DNA from: Azadirachta indica
Lineage: Eukaryota; Streptophyta; Magnoliopsida; Sapindales; Meliaceae
Assembly (NCBI GenBank): GCA_022749755.1
Contig: CM040452.1
Span: forward strand, 23,388,773-23,452,772
Direction of reading: 5' to 3'
Length of the DNA stretch: 64,000 nt
The translations under genes and the position numbers were made by a program. The notes beneath the pieces were generated by a model, which made no database searches, had not been told where the DNA came from, and was given only the letters and a program-made list of their open reading frames with translations. Of the stretch, positions 47,612 to 59,798 are shown in pieces. Within the stretch, counting starts at the first letter, position 1; each line of letters starts with the position of its first letter.

Positions 47612-50275
47612 AAAAAGTTGGGGATACTTCTCCTTCATCTCGATCTCCTTCTCCCATGTAGCTTCGTCTATCAAGTGATTTTCCTAACGAACTTTAACCA
47701 ATGTAATAACTCTCATCCACAACACTTGCTCTTTTCTGTCAACGATTTCCACTGATAACTCCTCGTATGTCATATCTTTTGAAATTTGAAGTGGCTGATA
47801 ATCTAAGATATGAGAGGGATCAGCTATGTATTTTCTCAAAAATGACACATGAAATATATTATGGAGCCTGGATAGGCGAGGTGGTAAAGCCACACGGTAA
47901 GCTACAGTATCAATTTTCTCTAAAACCTCAAAAGGTCCAATAAACCTCGGGCTGAGCTTCCACTTTTTACCAAAACAAAAAACTCCTTTCCACGGTGACA
48001 CCTTCAAGAAAACATAATCTCCAACTTGAAATTCTAAGTCTCGCCTACGATTATCAGCATAACTTTTTGTCTACTCTGTGCTATGCGAAGACGTTCCCTA
48101 ATTAGCCTAATTTTCTCAACAGTGACTTGAATAATCTCTGGTCTTAATAGTCTTCTTTCGCCAACCTCATCCCAACAAATAGGCGACCTACATTTTCTCC
48201 CATACAGAGTTTCGTATGATGCCATGCCGATACTAGAATGAAAACTATTATTGTAGGCAAACTCAATCAATGTTAAATGTTCTTCCCAATTGCCTCCTAG
48301 ATCCAACATACAAGCTCTCAACATATCCTCAAGAGTCTGGATCGTTCTTTCTGATTGACCATCAGTCTGCGGATGAAAGGCGGTGCTAAACTTTAATCTC
48401 GTCCCAAACTCCTTGTGCAAGCTAGCCCAAAAGTTAGACGTGAATCGTGGGTCCCTATCAGAAATAATAGTTACTGGAACACCATGTAATCTCACTATCT
48501 CCTTTATAAAAAGTTTAGCTAAATGCCCAAGCCTATCAGTACTCTTAATCGCCAAAAAGTGCGCCGACTTAGTTAAGCGATCAATAATGACCCATATAAA
48601 ATCACAATTTCTTCTTGAACGAGGCAACCCTGAAATGAAATCCATGGTGATATGTTCCCACTTCCATTCTAGAATAGGAAGTGATTGTAAAAGTCCTCCA
48701 GGTCGTTGGTGTTCAATCTTCACTTGCTGGCAAATCAAACACCTTGATACAAACTTAGCAATATCATTCTTCATATTCCTCCACCAAAAGTTATTTCTCA
48801 AATCTCTATACATCTTAATACTACCTGGATGTACAGAAAATATTGAATCATGAGTTTCTTTCATAACTTCTTTCTTTAATTCTTCATTAGCTGGTATACA
48901 TAGTCTTTTTTCTAACCACAAGATACCGTGATCATCTAACCTGAACTTTGATTGATCGCTTTTCTTTATCATGTCGCTGATTTTGATAAGTTGTGGATCA
49001 TCCTTCTAAGCCGCTTTAATATTGTCAATCAAAGTTGGTTGAACCCTCAAATAAGTTAAGAGACCAACTTCTCCATGCTTCATAACTTCAATATTCAACT
49101 TCCTCAGATCCTCGAGTATAAGTGATTGAGTGGTGGTCAGACATGCTAAACTCCTTAAAGACTTCCTGCTAAGTGCATCTGCTACCACGTTTGCCTTGCC
49201 AGGATGATAATTAATTGTACAATCATAATCTTTCACTAGCTCTAGCCATCTCCCTTGCCTTAAATTCAATTCCTTCTGAGTGAATAGATATTTTAAACTC
49301 TTGTGGTCGGTGTAAATTTCACAAGTTTCTCCGTAGAGATAGTGTCTCCAGATTTTTAAAGCAAAAATCACCACTGCTAACTCCAAATCATGTGTCAGAT
49401 AATTCTGTTCATAACTCTTTAACTATCTAGAGGAGTAAGCTACTACTTTACCATGTTGCATTAGTACACAGCCCAATCTTTTTTTAGAAGCATCACTATA
49501 AATGACATACCCATCACCACCAGAAGAAATAGTCAAAACTGGGGCAGAAATTAATTTATTCTTTAACTCTTGAAAACTCTTTTCACATTCCTTACTCCAC
49601 TCGAACTTCGCATTCTTCTTTGTTAATTGAGAAAGAAACTGACAAATTGGAAAATCCCCGTATAAATCGTCGGTAATAACTAGCTAGGCTTAGAAAACTT
49701 CTCACCTCTGTAACATTAGTAAGTTTTGGCCAGTTAAATACTGCTTTGACTTTGGCAGGATCAACAGAAATGCCATCTTTAGAAACCACATGCCCCAAAA
49801 ATACTACTTGATTAAGCCAAAACTGGCACTTTTTAAATTTCGCGTAGAGCTTATTCTCTCGAAGGGTTTGAAGAACAACTCTCAAATGCTTCTCATGCTC
49901 CTCCTTACTCTTAGAATAAACCAATATGTTATCAATGAATACAATAACAAATTGGTCAAGATAAGGCTGAAAGACGCGATTCATTAAATCCATAAATGCT
50001 GCAGGTGCATTAGTCAACCTAAACAGCATGACTATAAATTCATAATGTCCATATCGCGCGCGAAAAGTTGTCTTAGGCACATCTTCTTTCTTGATCTTCA
50101 ACTGGTGATATCCAGACCGTAGGTCAATTTTAGAGAAAACTGTTGCACCTTGCAATTGGTCAAAAAGGTCATCGATTCGAGGAAAAGGATACTTATTTTT
50201 GATTGTGATTGAATTCAGTTGCCAATAGTCAATACATAACCGCATAGAGCCATCTTTCTTTTTCACAAACAACAC
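47612..50275 (-). pseudogene. Chromovirus pol: reverse transcriptase, RNase H, integrase, chromodomain
   Basis: Reverse transcriptase reads from about 50275 to 49592 ([21 protein letters not shown]). Its catalytic motif is FIDN at about 49928-49940, where FIDD is expected, a G-to-A change. RNase H spans 49480-49006 ([18 protein letters not shown]), with a TAG replacing Gln near 49430. Integrase covers 48972-48034 with an HHCC zinc finger (CLICQQVK) and the catalytic Asp, Asp and Glu (TMDFISGLP, IISDRDPRF, GQSERTIQTLEDML). The C-terminal part (48007-47612) carries GPFEVL and a chromodomain-like end, with a TAG at 47684-47686 where the next residue should be Trp. Lesions make it inactive. Confidence 0.92.
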
Positions 50276-50284
50276 TGGAGCACC

Positions 50285-51886
50285 CTAAGGAGATATACTA
50301 GGACGAATAAAACCCTTATCTAGTAGATCTTGTAATTGAATCTTCAGTTCTTTCAACTCAATTGGTGCCATCCGATAAGGTACCTTAGAAATTGGTGCAG
50401 TACCAGGAACTAGGTCAATTACGAACTCAATTTCTCGATCAGGGGGTATCCTAGGCAACTCCTCAAGAAACACATCAGAAAATTCTTTAACCACAGAAAT
50501 ATCTTCAAAACAATTTCCATGGTCTTGATCAATAATCACATTAGCTAGAAATGCATCACACCCTTTTGTTATCATTTTTCTAGCTTTAAATGCTGATATG
50601 AAAACATTATTAGTAGTATGCTTTCCCTGAAAACGAAACTCTAATTCCCCAGGTATATTAAACACAATTTCTTTAGTATAACAGTTAATACTAGCATGAT
50701 AAGCAGCCAACCAGTTCATTCCTAAAATAACTTCAAAGTCATGCATCTCTAATGGTAGAAGATCCACTAAGAATTCTCTATCACCTAAGTAAAGCACACA
50801 AGATTTATATACCCGATCTACTATCACATTATCACCCATGGGAGTAGTAATTGATAAACAATACTCTAATGGTTCACTAGGTCTATCAGCATAACGTGCA
50901 ACCGCACATGATATAAAAGAGTGTGTAGCCCCAAAATCAAATAAGACTTTAATAACTCTAGAAAAAAAAGATAGTGTACCTTGTATAACTTCATTAGATG
51001 CTTCAGCATCTTGTTTAGTCATTGTAAAAACTCGTCCTTCTACCCTTAACTTTTTTCTCTGACCTTCTTCTCCTTGGTTGCTAGTAGCACCAGCATACCT
51101 CTTCGGACAATCTTTAATCTTGTGACTAATCTGCCCACAGCAAAAACATGCCCCTGTGATTAGATAACATTCACCACTGTTCTTATTACCGCAGCGCGGG
51201 CCGGGGGAACTATCTTTCTGAAAACCAGTTGCATTCTTTTGCCTACCCTTATTGCCACCACTATAATTTTTCTAGATTTGATTGCCTTGCTTGTTGGTAC
51301 CTCCACCTTGAGACGAACCATAACGATTCTGTTTGTTCCGTTGATCTCATTTAGCTTGAGATTTATTCAAGTCCTTTTCCGCGATAATAGCTCTGTCTAC
51401 CATGTCAGTATACACAGATAGCTTCAAGACTGACAAGCAAGACTTGATGGCTGGACGTAGCCCTTCTAAGAAACGTCTACACTTACTGCGCTCATTAGCT
51501 ACTTGCAAAGGAGCAAACCGTGACAATGCAGTAAATTGCACCTCATACTCTACCACAGACTTATTTCCTTGCGTCAACTTGAGGAAATCAACCTCCATTT
51601 GATCACGAACATGCTTAGGAAAATATTTCTCCAAAAAAACCTCCACAAACCTCTCCCAAGTAATCGCATCTTGTTGAGCTCTTAGTAGGCGAGCCTTAGT
51701 TTCCCACCAATGATCTGCATCACCTTGAAGTACAAACGAGGCAAATACTACCTTTTGGTCATTATTGCAACCAAGAGCTGTGAATATCTTCTCTATCTGC
51801 TTTAGCCATACATCAGCAACCATAGGGTTTGTAGTTCCATAGAATACTGGTGGTCCCAATTTCTTGAATCGCTCCAATGTCACCAT
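50285..51886 (-). pseudogene. Chromovirus gag and protease
   Basis: Gag occupies 51886-51347 (FYGTTNPMVADVWLKQIEKI, WWETKARLL, FLEKYFP), followed by a CCHC zinc knuckle (CFCCGQISHKIKDC, about 51155-51114). The protease region, around 50960-50920, reads LFDFGATHSF where DSGATHSF is expected, so Ser has become Phe. The protease-RT linker ends at a TAG (50285-50287) in place of Trp in SISPWGAP. The frame between gag and the knuckle is also interrupted near 51346. Confidence 0.9.
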
Positions 51887-52406
51887 GGCATTATTTTGTT
51901 CCCCAACATTCCTATCATTCTGAGGTGTGGCTCAGTTTTCGAGTAATTGTTGTACTAGGCTACTTTGTTGCTCCACAATTGTAGCCATCATTCGTACTAT
52001 AGGGTTGGCTTCTTAAGCAAGTTCGCGAAGAGTGGAGTTAGTGACCCTAGTAGTGCCTTGAGCATCAGTCACGCTTTGTGTAGCTTCTCAGGTATTAGCT
52101 CTAGTGGTTCGCGCCATTCTATCTATTATAGCCAGTTGTAAATTTTAGAAAGGAAAAAAAAAACATTTCCCTCAACTAAATAATGCAAAATAAAACTCAT
52201 AAGTTGCAAATAATAAGAGAACTAAAACCCTCAAAACTAAGCAATTTAGTATTATTTAATATCCACAGCTTACCTAGTAAATCATAATTTTTTTTTTAAA
52301 CATGTGAATTAATTAATCAAATGCCTATAAAACCTTCATTTCACTATTGATGTTATTACTTTACTACCAATTCTTAACTATTAAAGTCTACAGAATCATC
52401 ACCTAA

Positions 52407-52418
52407 GCTCTGATATCA
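52407..52418 (-). other. Primer-binding site of the chromovirus
   Basis: On the minus strand TGATATCAGAGC lies a few bases inside the 5' LTR, one mismatch from the initiator-Met tRNA primer site TGGTATCAGAGC. Confidence 0.8.
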
Positions 52419-52421
52419 AAT

Positions 52422-53875
52422 TGTAACACCCCAAATTTTATCTCAACAAAACAAAATTTAGAGTGCAACTATAACTTCAAATACATCAAATTTAGTATTA
52501 CAGATAAATAAAACCTCCAAATACAATATAAAATTTTAAAATAAACTTTTATTGACAATTTAAGCTAAATTAAAGGTTCAAAATTAAATGTTCGTTATTA
52601 CAAACATTCCAATCTCCAAATAGTCAAGCTTTAAACTTCTTCCAATTCTTTATTCATACCTTAATCTGAAAAATAGTGATGACGAGGGGTGAGCCACCTA
52701 CTCGGTAAGTAAATTTATGCATAAAATTGTAAACAAATAGTAAAAAAAAACACAATCATAAAACATAATTTTAAGAATAATAATATTGTAACTTAGATAA
52801 ACAAAATTTTATTTTGATAGAAACATTCAATAATAAGTAAGCATGAACATCATATTTAATAAATCACCAATATATTTAATAATAAATTTAGCTCATGTCC
52901 CATAATATCACCAGTACCTCGGTGTTTCATTTATAACAATTCAGTACATTCATACCCCGAAAATCCAGTCATTAACAGTCAATAAGTGCACAAACAGTAA
53001 CCCAACTAGCCAGTCGGTAACAATAACAGAAACAATTACTATAGACAATGACCCAAACATTAATTACTAAACAAGACTTTTCATGTACAATAGATTCAAT
53101 AACATTTATTTCACATATTCAATTAAATAATGCATTCAATGATTTATATAAAAAAGTATAACTATTAGTAATTTTTAAAACTAGTGTACGAACAAAATAG
53201 ATTTATTTTGCTTAAAACCATGAAAATGATACAAACTTACTTGAATTTAGAATTTGGTTTATAGAAAAACTTACTTGAAACAAATGCATGAAAAAAAATC
53301 CCATTTCTTATAAACATGTTTATGCTTACAATTGTCATTAATAATTTTAACTATTCGATTACAATATATTATGTATAAATCTACTTACCTCAAAATAATG
53401 ACAAATCAATAAAATTCCTCTACGCTCAACAATAAGTCAACCACTTCCCGAATTAGCTATGCTTCTAGGGATTTCTTTCTATCAAACCTTGAAAAGATGT
53501 AGAATTTAGAGAGAAAACCTTTTAAAGAATATCTAGTGAATTTGCAAAGTGAAACTTATGGTGTGAAGTGAGATCTTTGCACCTATTTATAACCAAAAAT
53601 TGGTTTTCAAATTCAAAAAGTGATAACCCAAAAATTCAACTTTAAAAATAAGATAAACTCATCAAAACCATAAATCCTAATTTCAAAATCTAAAATTTAA
53701 CTTTTAAAATCAAATAAACTAATCTGTCAAAATTATAAATTTCGAAATCCAAATTTGAATTTCTAAATCAAAATTATTATCCATCTTATTTCATTGCAAT
53801 TAAATCTTAATTTCAAATTTGAAAACTAAACTAATCTATTTCCCTTCCATTCCTATATAAGAGCATTGCATTACA
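52422..53875 (-). repeat. 5' LTR of the chromovirus
   Basis: 1,454 bp, matching 46100-47552 with a few percent differences, mostly C/T and G/A. Confidence 0.93.
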
Positions 53876-56800
53876 CAACTGCATTGGTTTCACTTCTTCA
53901 GCCTTCTTCAGCCAGCACCTGAAACTTTTAATCTTTTTGATGATGTAATATTGATGGCTGAAGCGAAGATTGTGTATCATGGTCCTCGCAGTCAAGTACT
54001 CCAATACTTTGAAGATTGTGGTTTCAAATGCCCAGAAAGACAGGGTGTCGCAGACTTCCTGCAGGAGGTGCGAAAACAAGTACTTCTGCCTCTTCTTGGT
54101 TTCATACTGATCATCTCTCATATTTCCTTTTAAACTATCTACAGGTGATCTCCAAGAAGGACCAAGGACAATACTGGTGCCGCACTGATATTCCTTGCAG
54201 TTATAATTCAGTTGATCATTTCTCTCATATGTTCAAAGAAAGTTATCTGGGAAAGAAGTTAGATGAGGAGCTCTCAAAGCCATATGATAAATCAAAGAGT
54301 CATGAGAACGCCTTATCATTTACCAACTACTCCTTAAGCATATGGGAATTATTCAAAGCTTGTATGTCTAGAGAGTTGCTTATGATGAAACGAAACTCCT
54401 TCGTCTACGTCTTTAAAACAACGCAGGTTATCAGTCGTTAGCATTACTATTTTCTGATGTTTTCACAGCTTACCACTCAAATGCTTCCAAACTAACTTTT
54501 TGAATTCTCTTATCCCTCAGCTTGCCATCAATGCATTTATCGCAATGACAGTATTTCTACGCACTGAGATGGAAGTGGACCTGACACATGCAAACTATTT
54601 GATGGGTTCTCTGTATTATGCAGTTACCAGAATTATGACTATTGCAGCAACTGAGACGCCCTTGACTATTATTAGACTTTCAGTGGTTCACAGGCAAAGA
54701 TCATTCTATCTGTACCCTGCAGGGGCTTATTCTGTTCCAGCTTCTATCCTAAAGACTCCAAATTCACTGGCTGAAGCTCTCATCTGGACAGCTTTAAGTT
54801 ACTACGCTATTGGTTATAGCCCTGAAGTGAAAAGGTAACATTGTTGGTGATTGTGATAGAACAACACACAAGATTGACAATCTATCCATTTATATTCCAT
54901 ATGCTACTGAATTGACTCTTTCTATGTGATTTGGGTTCTTCTGTCAGTTCCTTCTGCTATTTGCTCTGCGTCAAACCTCAACATCCATGTGTCGTCTCTT
55001 TGCCTCGATTTTCCAAACCGTGGTTGTTGCAACCACTGGTACTGCTCTGATTCTGATGATGACATTCCTATTTGTAGGTTTCATTCTTCCAAGATGTAAG
55101 TCAATCCATAAATCCTTTTGCATAAAATATGACGCATAATTCAACTACCTAGTAGAGTTTTTGTTCTTTGCAGCCTCTCTACCACCTTGGTTGAGCTGGG
55201 GATTCTGGATTTCTCCTTTGACATATGGCCAAATAGGCATATCACTAAATGAATTCCTAGCTCCCCGCTGGCAAAAGGTGCACTCATGTAAATAATTTGT
55301 TGATATTGTGCTCAGTGACATGACTTTGTTAATAACTTTAATTCTTTCTCTTTTGTAGGCTTATGAGGGAAATACAACCATAGGGAGATATGCTCTAACT
55401 AGTCATGGTTTGAACTTCAATGGCTACTTCTACTGGATTTCAATAGGGGCATTGCTTGGGCTCACGATACTTTTTGAGTTTGGGATTGTCTTAGCATTGA
55501 CTTACTTAAAACGTAAGTTATTGAATTATTTTGGATAATGCACTGAACCGTTAAACTACAAGTACTACTTAAACCTGTATGACTCAATGCAGCTCCAAAG
55601 ATGTCTGGAGCTATCATATCAAAAAAGAAGTTCTCTCAACTAAAATGAAGAGAAGACTCTAATAATAATTCAAAGCTGGACATTCTGGCCGCATCTGTCC
55701 AAACTGAAGCAGAAAGTAGAAGAAACGGTGAGATGAGATTGGTTTAACATCCCACTTTTTATTGAAGGATGTTTTGTTATCAACTAATGCAAGGAAATGT
55801 GTTCTGTTAAACAGGAAGGATGGTCCTGCCATTTGAGCCACTAACGGTGTCTTATAAAGACGTGCAATATTTTGTCACCACCTGTTCGGTAACTAACTGC
55901 AAGCCTTTTTAAGTGTTACATAATTATCATTAACTTGCAAAATGATTACTTGTTAACTTCATTCCTCCTGCACAGCAAATGAAAAAGCATGGTTTCAATC
56001 AGAAGAAGCTTCAACTACTTCGTGATATTACAGGAGCATTTAGACCAGGGATTCTTACTGCGCTGATGGGCGTCAGTGGGGCTGGCAAAACAACTCTTCT
56101 GGATGTTCTTTCTGGAAGGAAAACAGGTGGTATTATTGAAGGTGAAATAAGAATAGGAGGGTACCCTAAAGTCCAGAAAACATTTGCCAGAATATCTGGT
56201 TACTGTGAGCAGACTGACATACATTCCCCACAGATTATTGTAGAAGAATCGGTAACATACTCAGCTTGGTTGCGGTTGCCACCAGAAATTGACACAGAAA
56301 CAAAAGCAGTATGATGTTTTTTCCAATTATACAAAAAATAGTATCCACAAACATGACGGAAAAGTAGAAACAAATAAAACATCAACTACGAAAATGGAGC
56401 TGCCTAGTGGCTACAAGAAACAAACAAGGAATTAATATTTAGAGAACATTTGGGGAAAATTAGTTTTTGTGTTAAATAGTCTACCTAAAATAATATAATG
56501 AACTCACAGCAGTATCTTCTATCTATCATGAAGAGATTTGTAGAAGAAGTCATTGAAACAATTGAACTTGATGATATAGGAGACTCATCAGTTGGCATAC
56601 CTGGCCAAAGTGGTCTGTCCACTGAACAGCGAAAAAGGCTAACAATTGCAGTGGAGCTTGTTTCCAATCCATCAATAATATTTCTGGACGAACCCACGTC
56701 GGGTTTAGATGCTAGGGCAGCTGCCATTGTCATGCGTGCTGTTAAGAATGTACTTTCCACTGGGAGAACAACAGTCTGCACCATCCACCAACCAAGCATT

Positions 56801-58974
56801 GATGTGTTTGAGGCTTTTGATGAGGTAGTAAAACATTTGCCTTCTTATTTGGATGGAGATCTCAAATAAATTCTGAAAAAAATGACCCAGGAATGATCTG
56901 AAATACAAGTAACCAGACATTTTATTCATGCAGTTGATTCTAATGAAAAAGGGAGGACAGATTATCTACTCAGGAATGTTAGGACATCATTCATGCAAAC
57001 TTGTTGAATACTTTGAGGTATGGTCTATCAACAACCATTTTTCCTCAAACTCATGATTTCAGCTAGTCAAGAATGACCTGATATTATTTAAAATTGCTCT
57101 GATCAGTCAATCTCCAGAGTGCTAAAATTATGGCAACATGAAATAGGTATCAACCTCTATAAATTATTGATTTTCATTACTCTCTATCAAAAAGGGTATT
57201 TCAGGTGTGCCAAAAATCAAAGCTATTGACAATCCAGCAACATGGATGATGGAAGTCACTTCTGCGTCAATGGAAGTAAAACTTGGATTAGATTTTGCTG
57301 ACATTTATAAAGAGTCACCTCTATATCAGTAAGTAACTTGTACAAATCTGGTTAGAGATTAAATCATTTCGAGTAGGCTATTTGTCAGCTTCTCAGGAGC
57401 TAGATCTGCTCATTACATTTTTCTATTGTTTTTAGGGAAACCATAGAATTGGTGAAACAGTTGAGTGAACCACAGCCAGGTTCAAAAGAACTGTGGTTTC
57501 CTACTTGTTTTCCTCAAAGTAGTAGGGAACAGTATCTGGCATGCCTATGGAACTTATCATATTGGAGAAGTCCTGCATATAACTTGCCTCGTTTTGCGTA
57601 TATGATTGTGGCAGCAGCGCCGTTTGGTGCATTACTTTGGCAGAAAGGGAAGGAAATGTAAGCCTTTCTGTTGAACTGAATTTAAGAAATTAAACTTATT
57701 TTTGTGACAGATGCAATCCTAAAACACATATTTTCCTTTGTTCTGAAGAAACAATGAACAGGAATTGATAAACATACTTGGAGCAACATACACTGCACTT
57801 GTATGCTTGGGCATAAACTATTGTTCAACTGCGCTGCCATATGTGGCAACTGAGCGCACTGTTTTAAACCGGGAAAATTTTGCTGGAATGTACTCTGCCT
57901 GGGCTTATTCCTTTGCAAAGGTTCATCATCATCACCATCATTTAGAAGTCTTGTTTAACAGTTGACATAGCAGAAAGTAATGAAATAATTAGATGTTTTA
58001 ATGACAATAATTAAATTAACTATTGTGGTGCAGGTAACCATTGAAATACCTTATAACATGTTTTATGCAATGATATACGTGGCCATCACATATCCAACAA
58101 TAGGGTACTATTGGACGGCGTACAAGGTCTTTTGGTATTTCTACACAACATTCTGTACATTTATATTCTTTGTATACCTTGGAATGTTCATGGTTTCAGT
58201 ATGCCCAAATCTCCAAACAGCTGCTATATTGACATCTGCAACCTATCCCTTATTGCATCTTTTCTCAGGCTTCCTTTTGCCAGGACCGGTATACCTTTCT
58301 AATCCTTTTTCTTCATTTCAATATCAAATCATACTTTTCTTCATTTTATGCATTTCATGTGATGAAAAATTTTTATCTCATGCAGAAAATTCCCAAGCGG
58401 TGGATTTGGTGCTATTGGCTTTGCCCAACATCTTGGTCTCTGAATGGTCTATTAACATCACAGTTTGGAGACATGAACAAAGAGATAATGATATCTGGGG
58501 AGCTCAAAACAGTTAGTTCCTTTCTACAAGATTATTATGGTTTTCACCAGGATCGTTTAGGCCATGTGGCTGTTGTTCTCATTGCTTTCCCATTTGCTTT
58601 TGCATCGCTTTTTGCCTGCTGCATAGGGAAATTAAATCATCAAAAGAGGTGAAGTAAGGGAAAAAAAAAAAAAAGAGAACTACGCTTCCTTTGATCATCT
58701 GTAATAACAAGTTCAAATTTGAGCTCATAGAATACAAGGCATAATAAGATATTCAACGGAATGTCATGTAAGTTGAACCAAAGCAGCAGAGATCGATGTA
58801 AACAGAGCTCTTTATGACAGATTACAGCAAGGTCCATCAAATTGAACATAACTTAAATGTAGTATTGTTTTTAACAAGTGATTCTGAAACTAATAGAAAA
58901 AATAGTCTTAAAATAATCTTCTTTGGCAAATTGTCCAAGCAACTTCAAATATGCAGAAGCACGATTACAATATT

Positions 58975-59798
58975 TACCTCCTTAGGAAGTTCAGCTTTCC
59001 AATACACTACAGTATGCAAGAAGGGAATAAGCATTAGCAAGTGGGAAGAAGATAAGGACTATGGCGACAACACCTAAAAAGTTATGGTGAAAACCAAAAT
59101 AATCTTCCAAGAAAGCAGAAACTGTTTTAGTTTAGCCAAACACCAATATTTCTTAGGCGATGTCTCCATATTGCTAAGTGAGCATGCCATTCGGGGTCCA
59201 AGAAATAGGACATCATAAATAATACAATCAAAGCCATAATACAGGCAGCTTCCAGGTTTAATGATGCCACTGACATCTTTCAGGATGCTAAGCTTTGCAT
59301 CTTGTTTTGCTGCTGACAAATTTGTCAACCCTTTAACAAACACAAATTAATTAAGCAAGTTTTGCAAAAAGAATTTACAGGTCGATGGCGGAAGAAATTA
59401 GGCTATACACGCGCGCGCGCGGACACACACATATATATATATATAGCTGCTGCACTCACGGAAAGAAATCTGATTAGCAGCGTTCCAAACTGTTAGAAGA
59501 GGCTTTCGGTGAACAACCTCGCAATCTGCCAGAATACGCAGATTTTATATTTCACTTCCACTGTTGTTTCCCACTATTACTGCTGTCATCGATCAAAGCT
59601 GTAATAATCGGTTCAAAAGTGGGCAGTCTCTGAACTGCAGCCTACTGCAATTCATGATATTCATCGCCATTAATGTCATCATCATTCAAGCTTGAAATGC
59701 GGCGAAAACTCGATGCATGGCTTCTTCCTTCCAATCTTTGCTGATAACTCAATTGGGACAGACGACTCGATTTCGTTGTGTTCAGTATGCTGAGACAT
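58975..59798 (-). pseudogene. Collapsed ABCG mini-pseudogene (first exons joined to last exon)
   Basis: On the minus strand an ATG at 59798 opens a PDR N-terminus (NEIESS, then SLNDDDINGDEYHELQ), with a TAG in place of Trp before AAVQRLPTF and a frame change in between. It runs into a fragment matching exon 2 (KPLLTVWN, about 59500-59460). After a retained intron comes exon 3 ([12 protein letters not shown], about 59335-59250). Directly after that comes the last exon of the family ([25 protein letters not shown]), ending near 58975 and carrying several stops. The whole middle, both ATP-binding domains and TMD1, is missing. Sequence is closer to the minus-strand gene at 61596 onward than to the plus-strand copies. 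Confidence 0.85.
59399..59448. repeat. Alternating CG/CA/TA tract
   Basis: A run of CG units, then CA units, then AT units in the retained intron of the mini-pseudogene. It alternates purine and pyrimidine throughout and may form Z-DNA. Confidence 0.8.

Larger units (their letters stand above)
46100..53875 (-). mobile_element. Ty3/gypsy chromovirus LTR retrotransposon (Tekay/Del-like), full-length
   Basis: The 7.8-kb element lies on the minus strand, between LTRs 46100-47552 and 52422-53875. It interrupts the exon that matches NBD1 of the intact ABCG gene. The target duplication is TAACT (46095-46099) against CAACT (53876-53880), with one mismatch. Order on the minus strand is gag, protease, reverse transcriptase, RNase H, integrase, chromodomain, which is the gypsy order. 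LTRs differ by only a few percent, almost all transitions, so the insertion is much younger than the copia element. Several stops make it defective. Confidence 0.95.
43976..58652 (+). pseudogene. PDR-type ABCG transporter pseudogene split by a chromovirus
   Basis: This is a paralogue of the gene at 31134-38031, with exons and introns alignable throughout from the start codon to the final GKLNHQKR stop (58650-58652). Lesions include TAA at codon 8 (43997), TAG at 44252, a foldback replacing the exon 1 donor (44290-44359), a lost exon 5 acceptor, TAA at 45170, a 1-base deletion near 45204 and the gypsy insertion at 46100-53875 in the NBD1 exon. Further right are a 10-bp direct duplication near 53891-53913 that shifts the frame, a lost exon 12 acceptor near 54934, TGA at 55646 and a two-codon in-frame deletion near 57550. 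The NBD2 exons, with GVSGAGKTT and DEPTSGLD, remain open. It cannot encode a full pump, though partial transcripts could still be made. Confidence 0.95.
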
